A stretch of DNA of 64,000 nt from Enterocola sp045611845 (GTDB lineage: Bacteria > Bacteroidota > Bacteroidia > Bacteroidales > Paludibacteraceae). A program made the position numbers and the translations under genes. The stretch spans positions 1 through 64,000 of the forward strand of contig JAZKXZ010000007.1 in assembly GCA_045611845.1 (NCBI GenBank), given 5' to 3'. Positions within the stretch are counted from its first letter, which is position 1. Every line of letters begins with the position of its first letter. Below, piece after piece: positions 51,867 to 61,486 of this stretch. The notes beneath the pieces are model-generated. The model ran no database searches. It had not been told where the DNA came from and saw nothing but the letters and a program-made list of their open reading frames with translations.

Positions 51867-53741
51867 ATGTCCAATAAAATCAACAACATAAAAAAGATTT
51901 TATACTCTTCTTTGGAAGAAAAAAGACTGGGTAGAGCATTAGCACAGATAGCACTTATAGCATCTGGGGCTAATGCCGAACGTCTTTCTGAAATTAAAGA
52001 AAACTACCAACGACTACTCAATTTCTACTTTGCGTCACCTACCGACGACCCAAATAGAGACGCTGTTTACAAAAATCTTATCAAAGAAACGTACGAACTC
52101 ATAGACGATGTTTGCGCAGAGAAAAAGAGCAAGGATATGAGTTACAACCCTGCATTTTCTGCTTTCTGGCAAGAAAATAGAATTACAGAAGAATTAAAAA
52201 CCAAGGCTGGGGAGTTGTTACGCAACGATGAGAACGAAGTTGATACCTGCCTTAGTGTTTCTGCCATTACAATTAGTTGCATAGAGGTGTTCGACGCAGA
52301 AAAAATTATTCTTCTTATCAAATTTTCAAACCACACAAACAGCAAAATTGCAACACGCGCATTTGTTGGGCTACTTATTTGTCTTCAAGTACACAAAAAT
52401 AGATATTCATTATACCCAAATATTAACAATGAATTAAATCTACTTTTCAACTCTGACGAAAAGATTCACCTAGCGCAAACCATTTATAAACAACTTATTA
52501 GGTCGAAAGAAACCGAAAAGATTACCAAGGAGATTAAAGATAATATTCTTCCACTTATCAACAAGATTGCTCCAAAAATAAAAGACGATTTTAGCATAAC
52601 AAAAAACAAAGATTGGGACGAAGAAACTGAAAATATTCAGCAAATGCTAGAAGATAGCGGCATTAGCAAAAAAATGGAAAACTTCCAAGGACTAATGCAA
52701 GAGGGGTCAGATACCAATTATAGTTCATTCTGTATGCTAAAAGATATGTACTTCTTTGATAGCATAGAAAATTGGTTCTTGCCTTTCTATCACGACAACA
52801 AAGAACTAGATGGTCTTAGAAACGACAACCCAGAAATCTTAGATTTAGTAGATAATATTATGTTTCTGTGCGATAGCGACAAATATTCATTTTGCCTAAA
52901 TCTAAATAGAATACCTACTAGTGCAAGAGGAAATCTATCTGAGCAACTGAAAGTTACATCCGACAACAAGGCAGAAACTCCAGACTCTAAAAAAGATATT
53001 TCGAACCTTTATATTCAAGATTTATATCGTTTCTACAAACTTTATAAAGGCAAAGAGCAACTGCTAGACCCATTTGCTATAGATTATAATATCTACAATT
53101 CGCCGTTCTTTAGATTCCTAAATGAAGAAAACACCTATCTGTCTGAACTAGCAGATTTTTACTTCACCAAGGAACAATATCAAGATGCATTATACGCTTT
53201 TCAAGCAAAAAAAGCTGAAACACAAGATATTACCTCAATAGAAGAAAGCGTAGAAACCTACAAGAAAATAGGTTATTGCCACCAAAAACTTATGGATTAC
53301 AGAAAGGCAATAGACGCTTACGAAAAATGTGAAATTATAGAAGAAGGCAACTTGTGGGTAAACAAAAACATTGCATATTGCTACAAAAAACTATCAAAAT
53401 ACGACTCTGCCCTTAAATATTACCAAATAGCAGACTCACTTTCAGAAAACAACATTAGCATTATCTTCAATTTGGCTATTTGTTTCACAGAACTTAAGGA
53501 GTTTGAAAAGGGACTAAACTGCTTCAACAAAATAGAATATCTAGAAGTGGAAGCCACTCATAGCGAGGCGTATTATCTATACAAAGGTCACTGTCTATGG
53601 GCTAGCGGCAAAAAAATGGAAGCCCTAGAAAACTACAAAAAATATCCATACGACAAACTTTTCGAAGCACTACAAACATCTTCTGTAGGCTTCACCCCTA
53701 TCGAAACCATCTACATCTCCGACTTCGTGAGATATAATTAA
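51867..53741 (+). CDS. Tetratricopeptide-repeat protein
   Basis: A 624-residue protein without a signal peptide or membrane segment, so cytoplasmic. The first 400 residues are helical and not assigned to a family. TPR units are visible from about residue 430 to 605, for example EYQDALYAFQAKKAE, YRKAIDAYEKCEII, YDSALKYYQIADSL and FEKGLNCFNKIEYL, each with the usual A/Y/G spacing. TPRs mediate protein contacts; no partner can be named. It lies 11 bp before dsbD and may be cotranscribed with it. Confidence 0.8.
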   Translation: MSNKINNIKKILYSSLEEKRLGRALAQIALIASGANAERLSEIKENYQRLLNFYFASPTDDPNRDAVYKNLIKETYELIDDVCAEKKSKDMSYNPAFSAFWQENRITEELKTKAGELLRNDENEVDTCLSVSAITISCIEVFDAEKIILLIKFSNHTNSKIATRAFVGLLICLQVHKNRYSLYPNINNELNLLFNSDEKIHLAQTIYKQLIRSKETEKITKEIKDNILPLINKIAPKIKDDFSITKNKDWDEETENIQQMLEDSGISKKMENFQGLMQEGSDTNYSSFCMLKDMYFFDSIENWFLPFYHDNKELDGLRNDNPEILDLVDNIMFLCDSDKYSFCLNLNRIPTSARGNLSEQLKVTSDNKAETPDSKKDISNLYIQDLYRFYKLYKGKEQLLDPFAIDYNIYNSPFFRFLNEENTYLSELADFYFTKEQYQDALYAFQAKKAETQDITSIEESVETYKKIGYCHQKLMDYRKAIDAYEKCEIIEEGNLWVNKNIAYCYKKLSKYDSALKYYQIADSLSENNISIIFNLAICFTELKEFEKGLNCFNKIEYLEVEATHSEAYYLYKGHCLWASGKKMEALENYKKYPYDKLFEALQTSSVGFTPIETIYISDFVRYN

Positions 53742-53752
53742 GTTCTGCCAAA

Positions 53753-55630
53753 ATGAGAAAATTTAAAAGCATATTATTACTGTTTCTGATTCCACTTTGT
53801 GCTGTGGCACAATTTAGTGTGAGCATGGGCGGATTGGCTGTAAATCCAATGCAAATGGAAACCCCTGTTACTTGGAGTGCTGAGGCACAGCAAGAAGATG
53901 CTTCTAAGGTAACAATTAGCCTTAAAGCTGCAATTGTAGAAGGTTGGCACCTTTATTCTCAACACCAAAACGGCACGGGTTTGCCTTTGAAACTTAGTTT
54001 AGACCAAACTGCAGACTTTAGACCCAATAACTCACTTTTTTGGAACGAAACTCCAAAATACTCAGAGGAATTTGAACCTATATTAAAAACCACAGAAAGG
54101 TATCTTGCTGGCGAAGCAACATTTTCTACCTCTATTATAAGAGCAACCGCAGATTCTTTTGCAGTAGTGATAAAAATAGAAGGACAAGCTTGCCAAGATG
54201 ACGGCATGTGCGTGCCAATAGAAGAAACTATTACTGTGCAAGTACCTGCCACAAGTGCATCTGCGCGTGCAGAAAATTCAGAAGAAAACCTTCTTTGGTT
54301 CTTCCTACTTGCATTTGGCGGTGGTCTGCTAGGTATTCTTACTCCTTGCGTGCTTCCAATGATACCAATGACAGTGTCATACTTCCTAAAACACGGAGGC
54401 AAGCGTTACGCAGTATTTTATGGCATATCAATAGTGCTAATCTACATTTTACTTGGTCTTGTACTTTCAATACTTTTAGGACACGACTTTGCAAATATCC
54501 TTAGCACACACTGGCTACCAAACATACTATTTACCCTTATCTTCATAATTTTCGCACTTTCACTTTTCGGATATTATGAAATTTCGCTTCCAAGCAAATG
54601 GGTAAACACATCTGTAAAAAATGAAGAAAGAGCAGGCTACGTAGGCGTATTCTTTATGGCGCTAACACTAGTTTTAGTCTCATTCTCTTGTACACTACCT
54701 ATTGCAGGAGCAGTGGCACTAGGCGCAGCCAACGGTAGTTTCTTGAAGCCACTTATTGGCATGCTAGGTTTCTCACTTGCATTTGCACTGCCTTTTGGAC
54801 TATTTGCATTCTTCCCAAACCTACTAAACAAAATGCCAAAATCATCTTCATGGATGGGCACACTTAAAGTAATACTTGGTTTTGTGGAACTTGCATTTGC
54901 GCTAAAATTCTTTAGCGTGCCAGACCAAACATATCACTGGGGATTGCTTTCGCGCGAGCTTTACCTTGGCATTTGGATAGTTCTTTTCACACTTTTAGGT
55001 CTATATTTATTAGGTGTAATTAAATTCCCAATAAACGACGGAGAAAAACCAAAAATCACTTGGCAAAGAATAGTTTCTGCCAATATCTCATTCATTTTCG
55101 TTGTTTATATGATAACAGGCTACTTCGGCGCTCCACTAGAGATACTTTCTGGTTGGCTTCCGCCTAAAACCTATAAAATAGAAAGCACAGAAAGTATTCA
55201 GCACTCTGGCAAACTACAAGGCATACACGGCGTGAAATCATATTTCGACTACAACGATGCATTGGCCGTGGCCAAAGAAACAGGCAAACCATTGTTTATT
55301 GACTTCACAGGACATGGTTGCGTAAACTGCCGCAAAATGGAAGAACTTGTGCTTTCAAATGCAGAAATTATAAACATCCTAAACGAAAAATATGTGGTTT
55401 GTGCACTTTATGTAGATGATAAGGTGATAAAACTAGACGAGCCATACATCACTGCCGAAGGCACCACATTAGAATATTTAGGACAAAAGAACACCTATAT
55501 CCAAAGCAAAATCTACGGCTACAACGCTCAGCCTTGTTACCTTATTATAGATGGCACCACTGGGGCAATGATAAAAGATGCGATGTTCTACGAAACAGAT
55601 GTAGAAAAGTTTGTAGAGTATTTAAGATAG
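53753..55630 (+). CDS. dsbD: Thiol:disulfide interchange protein DsbD
   Basis: A 625-residue protein in the classical three-part order. After a signal peptide (1-19), residues about 25-165 form the periplasmic alpha domain with a C-x5-C pair (ACQDDGMC). Eight hydrophobic segments follow (about 180-470) with the membrane cysteines in TPCVLPM and SCTLP. The C-terminal thioredoxin domain carries C523-V-N-C526 (GHGCVNCRKM). DsbD passes electrons from cytoplasmic thioredoxin to periplasmic thiols for disulfide repair and cytochrome c maturation. A copy of the 100-bp repeat begins 11 bp past its TAG stop. Confidence 0.93.
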   Translation: MRKFKSILLLFLIPLCAVAQFSVSMGGLAVNPMQMETPVTWSAEAQQEDASKVTISLKAAIVEGWHLYSQHQNGTGLPLKLSLDQTADFRPNNSLFWNETPKYSEEFEPILKTTERYLAGEATFSTSIIRATADSFAVVIKIEGQACQDDGMCVPIEETITVQVPATSASARAENSEENLLWFFLLAFGGGLLGILTPCVLPMIPMTVSYFLKHGGKRYAVFYGISIVLIYILLGLVLSILLGHDFANILSTHWLPNILFTLIFIIFALSLFGYYEISLPSKWVNTSVKNEERAGYVGVFFMALTLVLVSFSCTLPIAGAVALGAANGSFLKPLIGMLGFSLAFALPFGLFAFFPNLLNKMPKSSSWMGTLKVILGFVELAFALKFFSVPDQTYHWGLLSRELYLGIWIVLFTLLGLYLLGVIKFPINDGEKPKITWQRIVSANISFIFVVYMITGYFGAPLEILSGWLPPKTYKIESTESIQHSGKLQGIHGVKSYFDYNDALAVAKETGKPLFIDFTGHGCVNCRKMEELVLSNAEIINILNEKYVVCALYVDDKVIKLDEPYITAEGTTLEYLGQKNTYIQSKIYGYNAQPCYLIIDGTTGAMIKDAMFYETDVEKFVEYLR

Positions 55631-55641
55631 TTATGAATTAA

Positions 55642-55741
55642 TGTGCAAACGAGCGGAGAACCAAGCTTGCTTGAGTTATCCCGACGTGTTGATGACCGTC
55701 AGGGAATAATGCAGCCATTAATCACGAGCGTAGCGAGTAAT
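55642..55741 (+). repeat. 100-bp element, intergenic copy
   Basis: It begins TGTGCAAACGAG and ends GAGTAAT, and matches the copy inside the 921-residue protein gene (41958-42057) at 92 of 100 positions without gaps. It holds two ACGAGCG-type words near its ends but no obvious terminal inverted repeat. In this copy no long reading frame is kept. Confidence 0.9.
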
Positions 55742-55760
55742 TAACCCTTAATCATAATAT

Positions 55761-55798
55761 AAAAAAATTAGGAATTGTTTGATTCCTAATTTTTTTTT
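55761..55798. terminator. Bidirectional terminator before the second T9SS locus
   Basis: A perfect 15-bp stem (55761-55775 with 55782-55796), 6-base loop, A7 on the left and a nine-base T run on the right. Confidence 0.85.
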
Positions 55799-55808
55799 GC
55801 TAAATTTG
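55778..55808 (+). promoter_or_regulatory. Promoter of the three-gene T9SS locus
   Basis: TTTG (55778-55781), 19 bp, TAAATTTG (55801-55808), 14 bp before the ATG. The -33 box lies in the loop of the terminator, so the two elements are nested. Confidence 0.6.
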
Positions 55809-55822
55809 TCACAACCTTAACT

Positions 55823-58765
55823 ATGAAATCGTCACTTTTCTCAAATATAATACGTGAGAAATATGCCTACACGTGCCTTAAACTAATATTATCTTTGGCA
55901 CTACTATGCATATTTTCGTCTTCTGCCTTTGCTATATCTGCAGGCACAGTCATATACTTTGATAATACTTCATCACAGTGGACTGATGTTTATGTCGCCA
56001 TTACCTCTTCAAACAACACTAGTAAAACACAAGATAATTACTGCCCAAAAGAAGACACTTGGCTTGGCAAAATGGCTCTTTTAGAGGGTAGCACCTACTA
56101 TTTTGTAGTTCCTCAAGACTATAGTGGTGATAAAATTTCATTCTTTAGCAAAGACATTTCCACTTATGACCAAGTTTGGGAAGTTAACACTTCTATAAAC
56201 CAAACTTACACTTCTCCAAACAATGTATTTACAGCAAAAACAAATCCTACATATAATAACGGAAGGAATTCCTATTTCTATTCTGGCACATGGTCTGCTG
56301 CACCTAGTATTACTGCAAGTAAAAATAATCCAATAGAAAAAGGTGTAGAAGTTACTCTTACTGCAAGTAACATATCTGCCTCTTGCACATGGGAATACTC
56401 TACAGACGGTGGTAAAACATGGACTACATGTAGTGAATCACCATCAGGAACAAATAATAATACTATCACTGTAAATCCAGTGGTTGATACTGTTTATAGA
56501 GTGAAATCAAATGGAAAATATGGAGTTTACAATGTTGATGTAGATGATTTTGTTTTTGCATTCACTGGCGGTGTAAACGGTACAAATTCATGGGATACAT
56601 CTCCACCAAAAGAAAATATTTTTGAAAAGGTAAGTGAAGGAAAATATGTGCTTAGTTTTGAATACAACAAAAAATCTAACTCTTCAGACAACAACTTTAA
56701 AATCCTAAAAAAAGACGAAGGCGAGGCCAACTACGAATGGACTTGGGAGTCTCAAATTACAGTTGCTAACGGAGCAAATATTTCTGGCGACACAGGAGAC
56801 CTTACCATTAATAACTTCAACAACGGTGACATTGTTAGTCTTGTGCTAACAAAAAACGACGATGGCAGTTATACCCTATCTGCTGAAAAAGGATATATTT
56901 TTAAAATAGTAGCAGATAAACCAAATCCAATCAATCAAGGAGAAGACATTACCCTCACTGTAAAAGGTGCAGAGCGTCCTGTTACATGGTCGTACTCATA
57001 CGATGGCATCAACTGGACCCCATACGAAGACACTACATCTGGTTCGTTCAACGAAGTTATAAAACCACATCCACTTATCCCTACCTTCTATAAAGCAGAA
57101 GATGGGGTTTCTGAGTCTATATATCACTTAGAAGTGGTTCTTAAATGTGAAGGTAGAACACAAACTCACCTAAATCTCGACTTCGGCACTTTAAGTTCTG
57201 CCTCTGCACGTATGAAAGTAGAAGACGTAGATAATAAAGGAGAAATCAATGCAAGCGTATATCAGTTCTCGCCTGCTGGCAAAGAGTTACATGATGGTTT
57301 TTATGCTGTAATTGCTAACCCTGTTCACTGTGGTAGAGGAAACAAAAGTACTGCAGATGGATGTGTTAAAACAGATTGTTTAGGGAATGTAAATTCATCT
57401 GGAGATTATTGGTACAATGACATTACAGACCACACAGGAAACACAAATGGCGGTATGCTTATGGTAAACTGTAAAGACAAAGGAGAATTAATATACAGTT
57501 ACACTGCTACTGGTTTGTGTAAAAACATGTACATGACATTCTCTGCATGGTTTGCAAATGCAGCAATAGAATCTAGTAACACCCCTATCAATGCCAGACT
57601 AAGAGTTCTAGACATGCACGGTGCAGAAATTGTATCTGCACGTATGGACGTTCCTGCTATATCTCCATCTGATGGTTGGAAACAAGGTAACACAGCCTTC
57701 TTCTCTGGCGAGAATAGCAGTCTTACAATCCAAATTATAAACAATGGCGTTTCTGGTTACGGCAACGACATATTAATTGACGATATTGTATTTATGTCTT
57801 GCGTGCCACAAGTATCTATGAATAGTTTGATGGAAGTGCAATGTGGTGAATTTACAGAAATTTCTGTTAAAACAGAAAACATTGAGCACATCTTCAATGG
57901 TCAACCATACTATCTATGGCAAAGGTATAACTACACCACACAAAAATGGGATAATATTGCAGACGACCCAGACACAAGCGATTCTTCACATGGTGGTAGT
58001 GGAGTCGGCAAAACTATATACAATTATGAAACACAGTACGAACCAGTAAACAAACCAAAATTTAGAGTTGTAATGTCGTCAGACAAAGAAGTAGCATTAA
58101 AAGTTGGTTCAGACGAATTCCCTGTTTGTATCAACTACGCTATCACAGACGAACAAATAGCAGATTGTGGTTGCGCCGAGCAGTTTATTAGTTTATCAAG
58201 TGGATCAGACAACCAAACAGTATGTCAAAACTCTCCTATATCAAATGTAACATATAAAGCCGAAGGTTATCACACCATAGGCATTGGTATAAAAGGTGAT
58301 TTACCTAGAGGTCTTACAAGCTCAACAAATGGCACTGAACTTACCCTTAGTGGCACTCCTACCGACCCTGGTACCTATGTTATTACACTATATACTATAG
58401 GTGAAACTGGGCTTGCTTGTGAAGAAAAAGAAATACAAATGACTCTTGTGGTAAAAGAAGCTCCAACACTAACATTAGTCGATGGTCTATTAGACCAAAT
58501 GTTGTGCAAAGGCGACCCTACTACATCACTGCAAATAGAATTTGGGGGTTCTGCCACCGGTTTAACACTCACGGGATTCCCTAATGAGTCCACCCCACTT
58601 GAGTCTGGTAAGACATTAGAAATACCAGGATATACACCTACTAATGTAGTTTCATTTACAATTAGCACAACAGGACAAGACCCTGTATGCGCTGCGGCCA
58701 CATTAACAGGCAGTGTAAAATTTTATGAAACCCCAGCGGGACCTAATATTGTAGAAAAGAAATAA
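55823..58765 (+). CDS. Exported modular protein with Cys-rich GGML module (980 aa)
   Basis: The long signal peptide reaches about residue 37 (SSSAFA). A starch-binding-like module (GTVIYFDNTSSQWTDVYVA) covers about 38-150. Ig-like stretches with the recurring W-E/S-Y-S-T/Y-D-G core follow at 155-450. The Cys-rich module shared with two T9SS proteins lies at about 465-665 (IANPVHCG, DHTGNTNGGMLMVNC, GYGNDILIDDIVF). Two or three PKD-like domains complete the protein, which ends NIVEKK. There is no CHU_C or other T9SS sorting domain, although its relatives in this window carry one. It is the first of three genes in a row; the third has the sorting domain. Confidence 0.8.
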   Translation: MKSSLFSNIIREKYAYTCLKLILSLALLCIFSSSAFAISAGTVIYFDNTSSQWTDVYVAITSSNNTSKTQDNYCPKEDTWLGKMALLEGSTYYFVVPQDYSGDKISFFSKDISTYDQVWEVNTSINQTYTSPNNVFTAKTNPTYNNGRNSYFYSGTWSAAPSITASKNNPIEKGVEVTLTASNISASCTWEYSTDGGKTWTTCSESPSGTNNNTITVNPVVDTVYRVKSNGKYGVYNVDVDDFVFAFTGGVNGTNSWDTSPPKENIFEKVSEGKYVLSFEYNKKSNSSDNNFKILKKDEGEANYEWTWESQITVANGANISGDTGDLTINNFNNGDIVSLVLTKNDDGSYTLSAEKGYIFKIVADKPNPINQGEDITLTVKGAERPVTWSYSYDGINWTPYEDTTSGSFNEVIKPHPLIPTFYKAEDGVSESIYHLEVVLKCEGRTQTHLNLDFGTLSSASARMKVEDVDNKGEINASVYQFSPAGKELHDGFYAVIANPVHCGRGNKSTADGCVKTDCLGNVNSSGDYWYNDITDHTGNTNGGMLMVNCKDKGELIYSYTATGLCKNMYMTFSAWFANAAIESSNTPINARLRVLDMHGAEIVSARMDVPAISPSDGWKQGNTAFFSGENSSLTIQIINNGVSGYGNDILIDDIVFMSCVPQVSMNSLMEVQCGEFTEISVKTENIEHIFNGQPYYLWQRYNYTTQKWDNIADDPDTSDSSHGGSGVGKTIYNYETQYEPVNKPKFRVVMSSDKEVALKVGSDEFPVCINYAITDEQIADCGCAEQFISLSSGSDNQTVCQNSPISNVTYKAEGYHTIGIGIKGDLPRGLTSSTNGTELTLSGTPTDPGTYVITLYTIGETGLACEEKEIQMTLVVKEAPTLTLVDGLLDQMLCKGDPTTSLQIEFGGSATGLTLTGFPNESTPLESGKTLEIPGYTPTNVVSFTISTTGQDPVCAAATLTGSVKFYETPAGPNIVEKK

Positions 58766-58799
58766 AATTTAATTATAAACCAATTTAATATTTATCGTT

Positions 58800-59576
58800 A
58801 TGAAAAAGATTTTTTTATTTATCAGTTTCGCACTAATCTCATTATGTGCAATGTCTCAATCAACATTTGTTGTATGTCAATCAACTAGCAGTTCTTATAA
58901 AATAGACCCTGCAGATCCAAATTCTAAATACTTTTGGCAGTTAGATGATGTCAACAATCTTGGTGGTGCTAATTTTACTTCTGGCACATTAGAACCACAC
59001 CCAGCAGACCCATCTGCAGGCGATGTAATTATAAACACAGAAGTTACCATTAAATGGGACAAAGCTGGTGAATTCAACTTAAAATCACAAGAACAAAATG
59101 TTTGGGGATGTTTAAGCCCATGGAAAACCGAAACAATCACTGTAAGTGAAAAACCTGTAGTAGACAATATGACTACAAGTCTATGTTCTTATACTACAGA
59201 ATACCCAGACGAACTAAACCTTACTTTAGAAACCACAGGTACAAATGGCGCAACTGTAGGCAAATGGATTTTAAAAGACATCAATTATTATGATACCGAT
59301 ATCGACCTAAGCGTTCCAGGTTCACCTACAGCAACTAAAAATGCAACATTAGTTACAACTGTAGACCGTACCTCTTCTATTAAAAGAGGTGATGAATTTG
59401 CTGACGCAAACGCACTTAAAAACGACTATTTCGTAAACTCTGGTACAAAACCAGCAGTAGTTGTTTACACACTAACACCTAAAGCTGGAGACTGTAGTGG
59501 TGATGATTTCACTATCGAGATTACTGTATTCCCAGCAGTAAATGCTCCTACTATTGTAGAAAAACCAATGCCTTAA
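58800..59576 (+). CDS. Small exported PKD-like protein (258 aa)
   Basis: Signal peptide at residues 1-19 (MKKIFLFISFALISLCAMS). The rest contains one clear PKD-like domain ending GCLSPWKTETITV and a second beta domain (residues about 120-250) with several Cys. The C-terminus NAPTIVEKPMP echoes the end of the preceding protein. It has no sorting domain or anchor. It lies 34 bp after gene one and 22 bp before gene three, so the three are probably one transcript. The function is unknown; a structural subunit is the simplest guess. Confidence 0.7.
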   Translation: MKKIFLFISFALISLCAMSQSTFVVCQSTSSSYKIDPADPNSKYFWQLDDVNNLGGANFTSGTLEPHPADPSAGDVIINTEVTIKWDKAGEFNLKSQEQNVWGCLSPWKTETITVSEKPVVDNMTTSLCSYTTEYPDELNLTLETTGTNGATVGKWILKDINYYDTDIDLSVPGSPTATKNATLVTTVDRTSSIKRGDEFADANALKNDYFVNSGTKPAVVVYTLTPKAGDCSGDDFTIEITVFPAVNAPTIVEKPMP

Positions 59577-59598
59577 TATACGGACACATCCGAAGGAC

Positions 59599-60210
59599 TT
59601 GAAACTGTATTTAAAAATATGGCGTAGTATCATAGTATGCCTACTATTGGCGTATTGTGGTAGTTTGTTTGCTGGAGAAACGGCAGATGTACTAGTGCGA
59701 GCTGGTACATATAAAGATTTTTCTGTGCAAAGCAGGGATTATACTACCCATACGTGGTATATAGATGGTGAATTTGTAGATACAGGAGATGCCATTAATA
59801 TACTATTTGAAGAAGAAGGCACATACGAAATAAGTGTGCAAGCAGAAAGTTTCGGATGTTTATCTCCATTTACATACATTACTGTAAATGTTTATGAAGA
59901 ATATGTAGAATTGCCAGATAAACCAGAAGAAGGCAATCCATATCCACCTATTATACCTGATAAATACTTTACACCAAATGGTGATGGAATACACGATAGA
60001 TGGGAAGTAAAAAATATAGAATACTACCCAGACTCGGATATTGAAATATACGATAGATATTCTAAATTATTGATTCGCTACAAGGGTACAGAACTTGGTT
60101 GGGATGGCATATATAACGGTCATCCTATGCGAACCGATGATTATTGGTACATAATTAAACTTCACAAAGTGCGTGATTGGGTCTCTGGTCACTTCACGCT
60201 AAAACGATAA
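59599..60210 (+). CDS. Small exported protein with CHU_C sorting domain (203 aa)
   Basis: It starts with TTG (59599), which gives a good signal peptide (MKLYLKIWRSIIVCLLLAY, cleavage near residue 25). Residues about 28-105 are a PKD-like domain with the GCLSPFTYITV end, similar to the preceding protein. Residues about 120-203 are a canonical CHU_C domain: YFTPNGDGIHDRWEV, IEIYDRYSKLLIRYKG, GWDGIYNGHPMRTDDYWYII, FTLKR. This classic form differs from the FTPHNxNGKND form in the large adhesins. As the only sorted member of the trio it could serve as surface anchor for the other two. Confidence 0.85.
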   Translation: MKLYLKIWRSIIVCLLLAYCGSLFAGETADVLVRAGTYKDFSVQSRDYTTHTWYIDGEFVDTGDAINILFEEEGTYEISVQAESFGCLSPFTYITVNVYEEYVELPDKPEEGNPYPPIIPDKYFTPNGDGIHDRWEVKNIEYYPDSDIEIYDRYSKLLIRYKGTELGWDGIYNGHPMRTDDYWYIIKLHKVRDWVSGHFTLKR

Positions 60211-60281
60211 GGTAGAAAGATAAACTATGCCTTGAAAGAAAAAAAAGTTGGTAAACGCTTTTTTTTGCGCTCGGTTTGTAT

Positions 60282-60289
60282 TATCTTTG
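60282..60289 (+). promoter_or_regulatory. -7 element of the aldolase gene
   Basis: TATCTTTG lies 48 bp upstream of the ATG. A -33 TTTG at 60264-60267 is only 14 bp away, too near for the usual pattern, so the -33 box is unassigned. Confidence 0.5.
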
Positions 60290-60337
60290 TGCCTTGTTAA
60301 GAAGAAATTTTATTAACTAATTATTAATAATTACAGT

Positions 60338-61333
60338 ATGGTAAACTACAAAGAATTAGGTCTAGTAAACACTAAAGAAATGTTTGCTGGTGCTATCAAA
60401 GGAGGTTATGCTATCCCTGCATTCAACTTCAACAACATGGAACAAATGCAAGCTATTATCACTGCTTGTGCTGAACAAAAATCTCCTGTTATCCTTCAAG
60501 TATCTTCTGGTGCGCGTAAATACGCTAACCAAACTTTACTTCGCTACATGGCTCAAGGTGCAGTAGAATTTGCTAAAGAACTAGGTTGGGAAAAACCACA
60601 AATCGCTCTTCACTTAGACCACGGTAACTCATTCGAGTTATGCAAAAGCTGTGTAGACATGGGCTTCTCTTCTGTTATGATCGACGGTTCTCACCTTCCA
60701 TACGAAGAAAACGTAGCTCTTACAAAACAAGTTGTAGAATATGCTCACCAATTTGGTGTAACTGTAGAAGGTGAACTTGGTGTATTAGCTGGTGTAGAAG
60801 ACGACGTAGTAGCTGAACACAGCAACTATACTCAACCAGAAGAAGTTATCGACTTCGTAACACGCACAGGTTGTGACTCTCTAGCTATCTCTATAGGTAC
60901 TTCTCACGGTGCTAACAAATTCACTCCAGAACAATGTACTCGTGACGAAAACGGTATCTTAATCCCACCTCCATTACGTTTCGACATCCTTAAAGAAATT
61001 GAAGAAAAACTTCCTGGATTCCCAATCGTACTTCACGGTTCTTCTTCAGTTCCACAAGAATACGTTAAAATCATCAACGAAAACGGTGGAAAATTAAAAG
61101 ACGCAGTAGGTATTCCAGAAGAACAACTTCGTAAAGCTGCTGCTTCTGCTGTTTGCAAAATCAACATCGACTCTGACGGTCGTTTAGCTATGACAGCTGC
61201 AGTACGTCAATTCTTCAACACAGACCCAGACAAATTCGACCCACGTCAATATCTAGGACCTGCTCGTGAAGAACTTAAAAAACTTTATACTCATAAAGTT
61301 GTTAATGTATTAGGTTCTGCAGGAAAGGCATAA
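60338..61333 (+). CDS. fba: Fructose-bisphosphate aldolase, class II
   Basis: A 331-residue zinc enzyme that cleaves fructose-1,6-bisphosphate to dihydroxyacetone phosphate and glyceraldehyde-3-phosphate. The N-terminal GGYAIPAFNFNNMEQ, the zinc-ligand motif HLDHGNSFELC, the EGELGVLAGVEDDV segment and the LHGSSSVP phosphate loop are present. It belongs to the Bacteroidetes-type class IIB group. Codon choice is strongly biased as in gapA, implying high expression. It has its own -7 element and a clean terminator, so it is monocistronic. Confidence 0.96.
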   Translation: MVNYKELGLVNTKEMFAGAIKGGYAIPAFNFNNMEQMQAIITACAEQKSPVILQVSSGARKYANQTLLRYMAQGAVEFAKELGWEKPQIALHLDHGNSFELCKSCVDMGFSSVMIDGSHLPYEENVALTKQVVEYAHQFGVTVEGELGVLAGVEDDVVAEHSNYTQPEEVIDFVTRTGCDSLAISIGTSHGANKFTPEQCTRDENGILIPPPLRFDILKEIEEKLPGFPIVLHGSSSVPQEYVKIINENGGKLKDAVGIPEEQLRKAAASAVCKINIDSDGRLAMTAAVRQFFNTDPDKFDPRQYLGPAREELKKLYTHKVVNVLGSAGKA

Positions 61334-61356
61334 TCCTCCTTAAATCATAAATTTTA

Positions 61357-61394
61357 TAGAGACTAATCATTCATTGGTTAGTCTCTATTTTTTT
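61357..61394 (+). terminator. Terminator of fba
   Basis: TAGAGACTAA (61357-61366) pairs with TTAGTCTCTA (61378-61387), and seven T follow. It lies 23 bp past the stop. Confidence 0.9.
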
Positions 61395-61486
61395 GCTAAC
61401 TTTTATAATCATAATTGTTATTTTTCTAGCTTACGTAAAATTTTCTTGTAATTTATTTTGTTTATAAATAAATTTTCTCTTTCTTT

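Noticed and set aside
55823..60210. The three-gene locus as a pseudogene broken by frameshifts
   Set aside because: Each frame has its own start and signal peptide, and the gaps are short and non-coding, so separate genes fit better. An ancient split of a larger gene remains possible.
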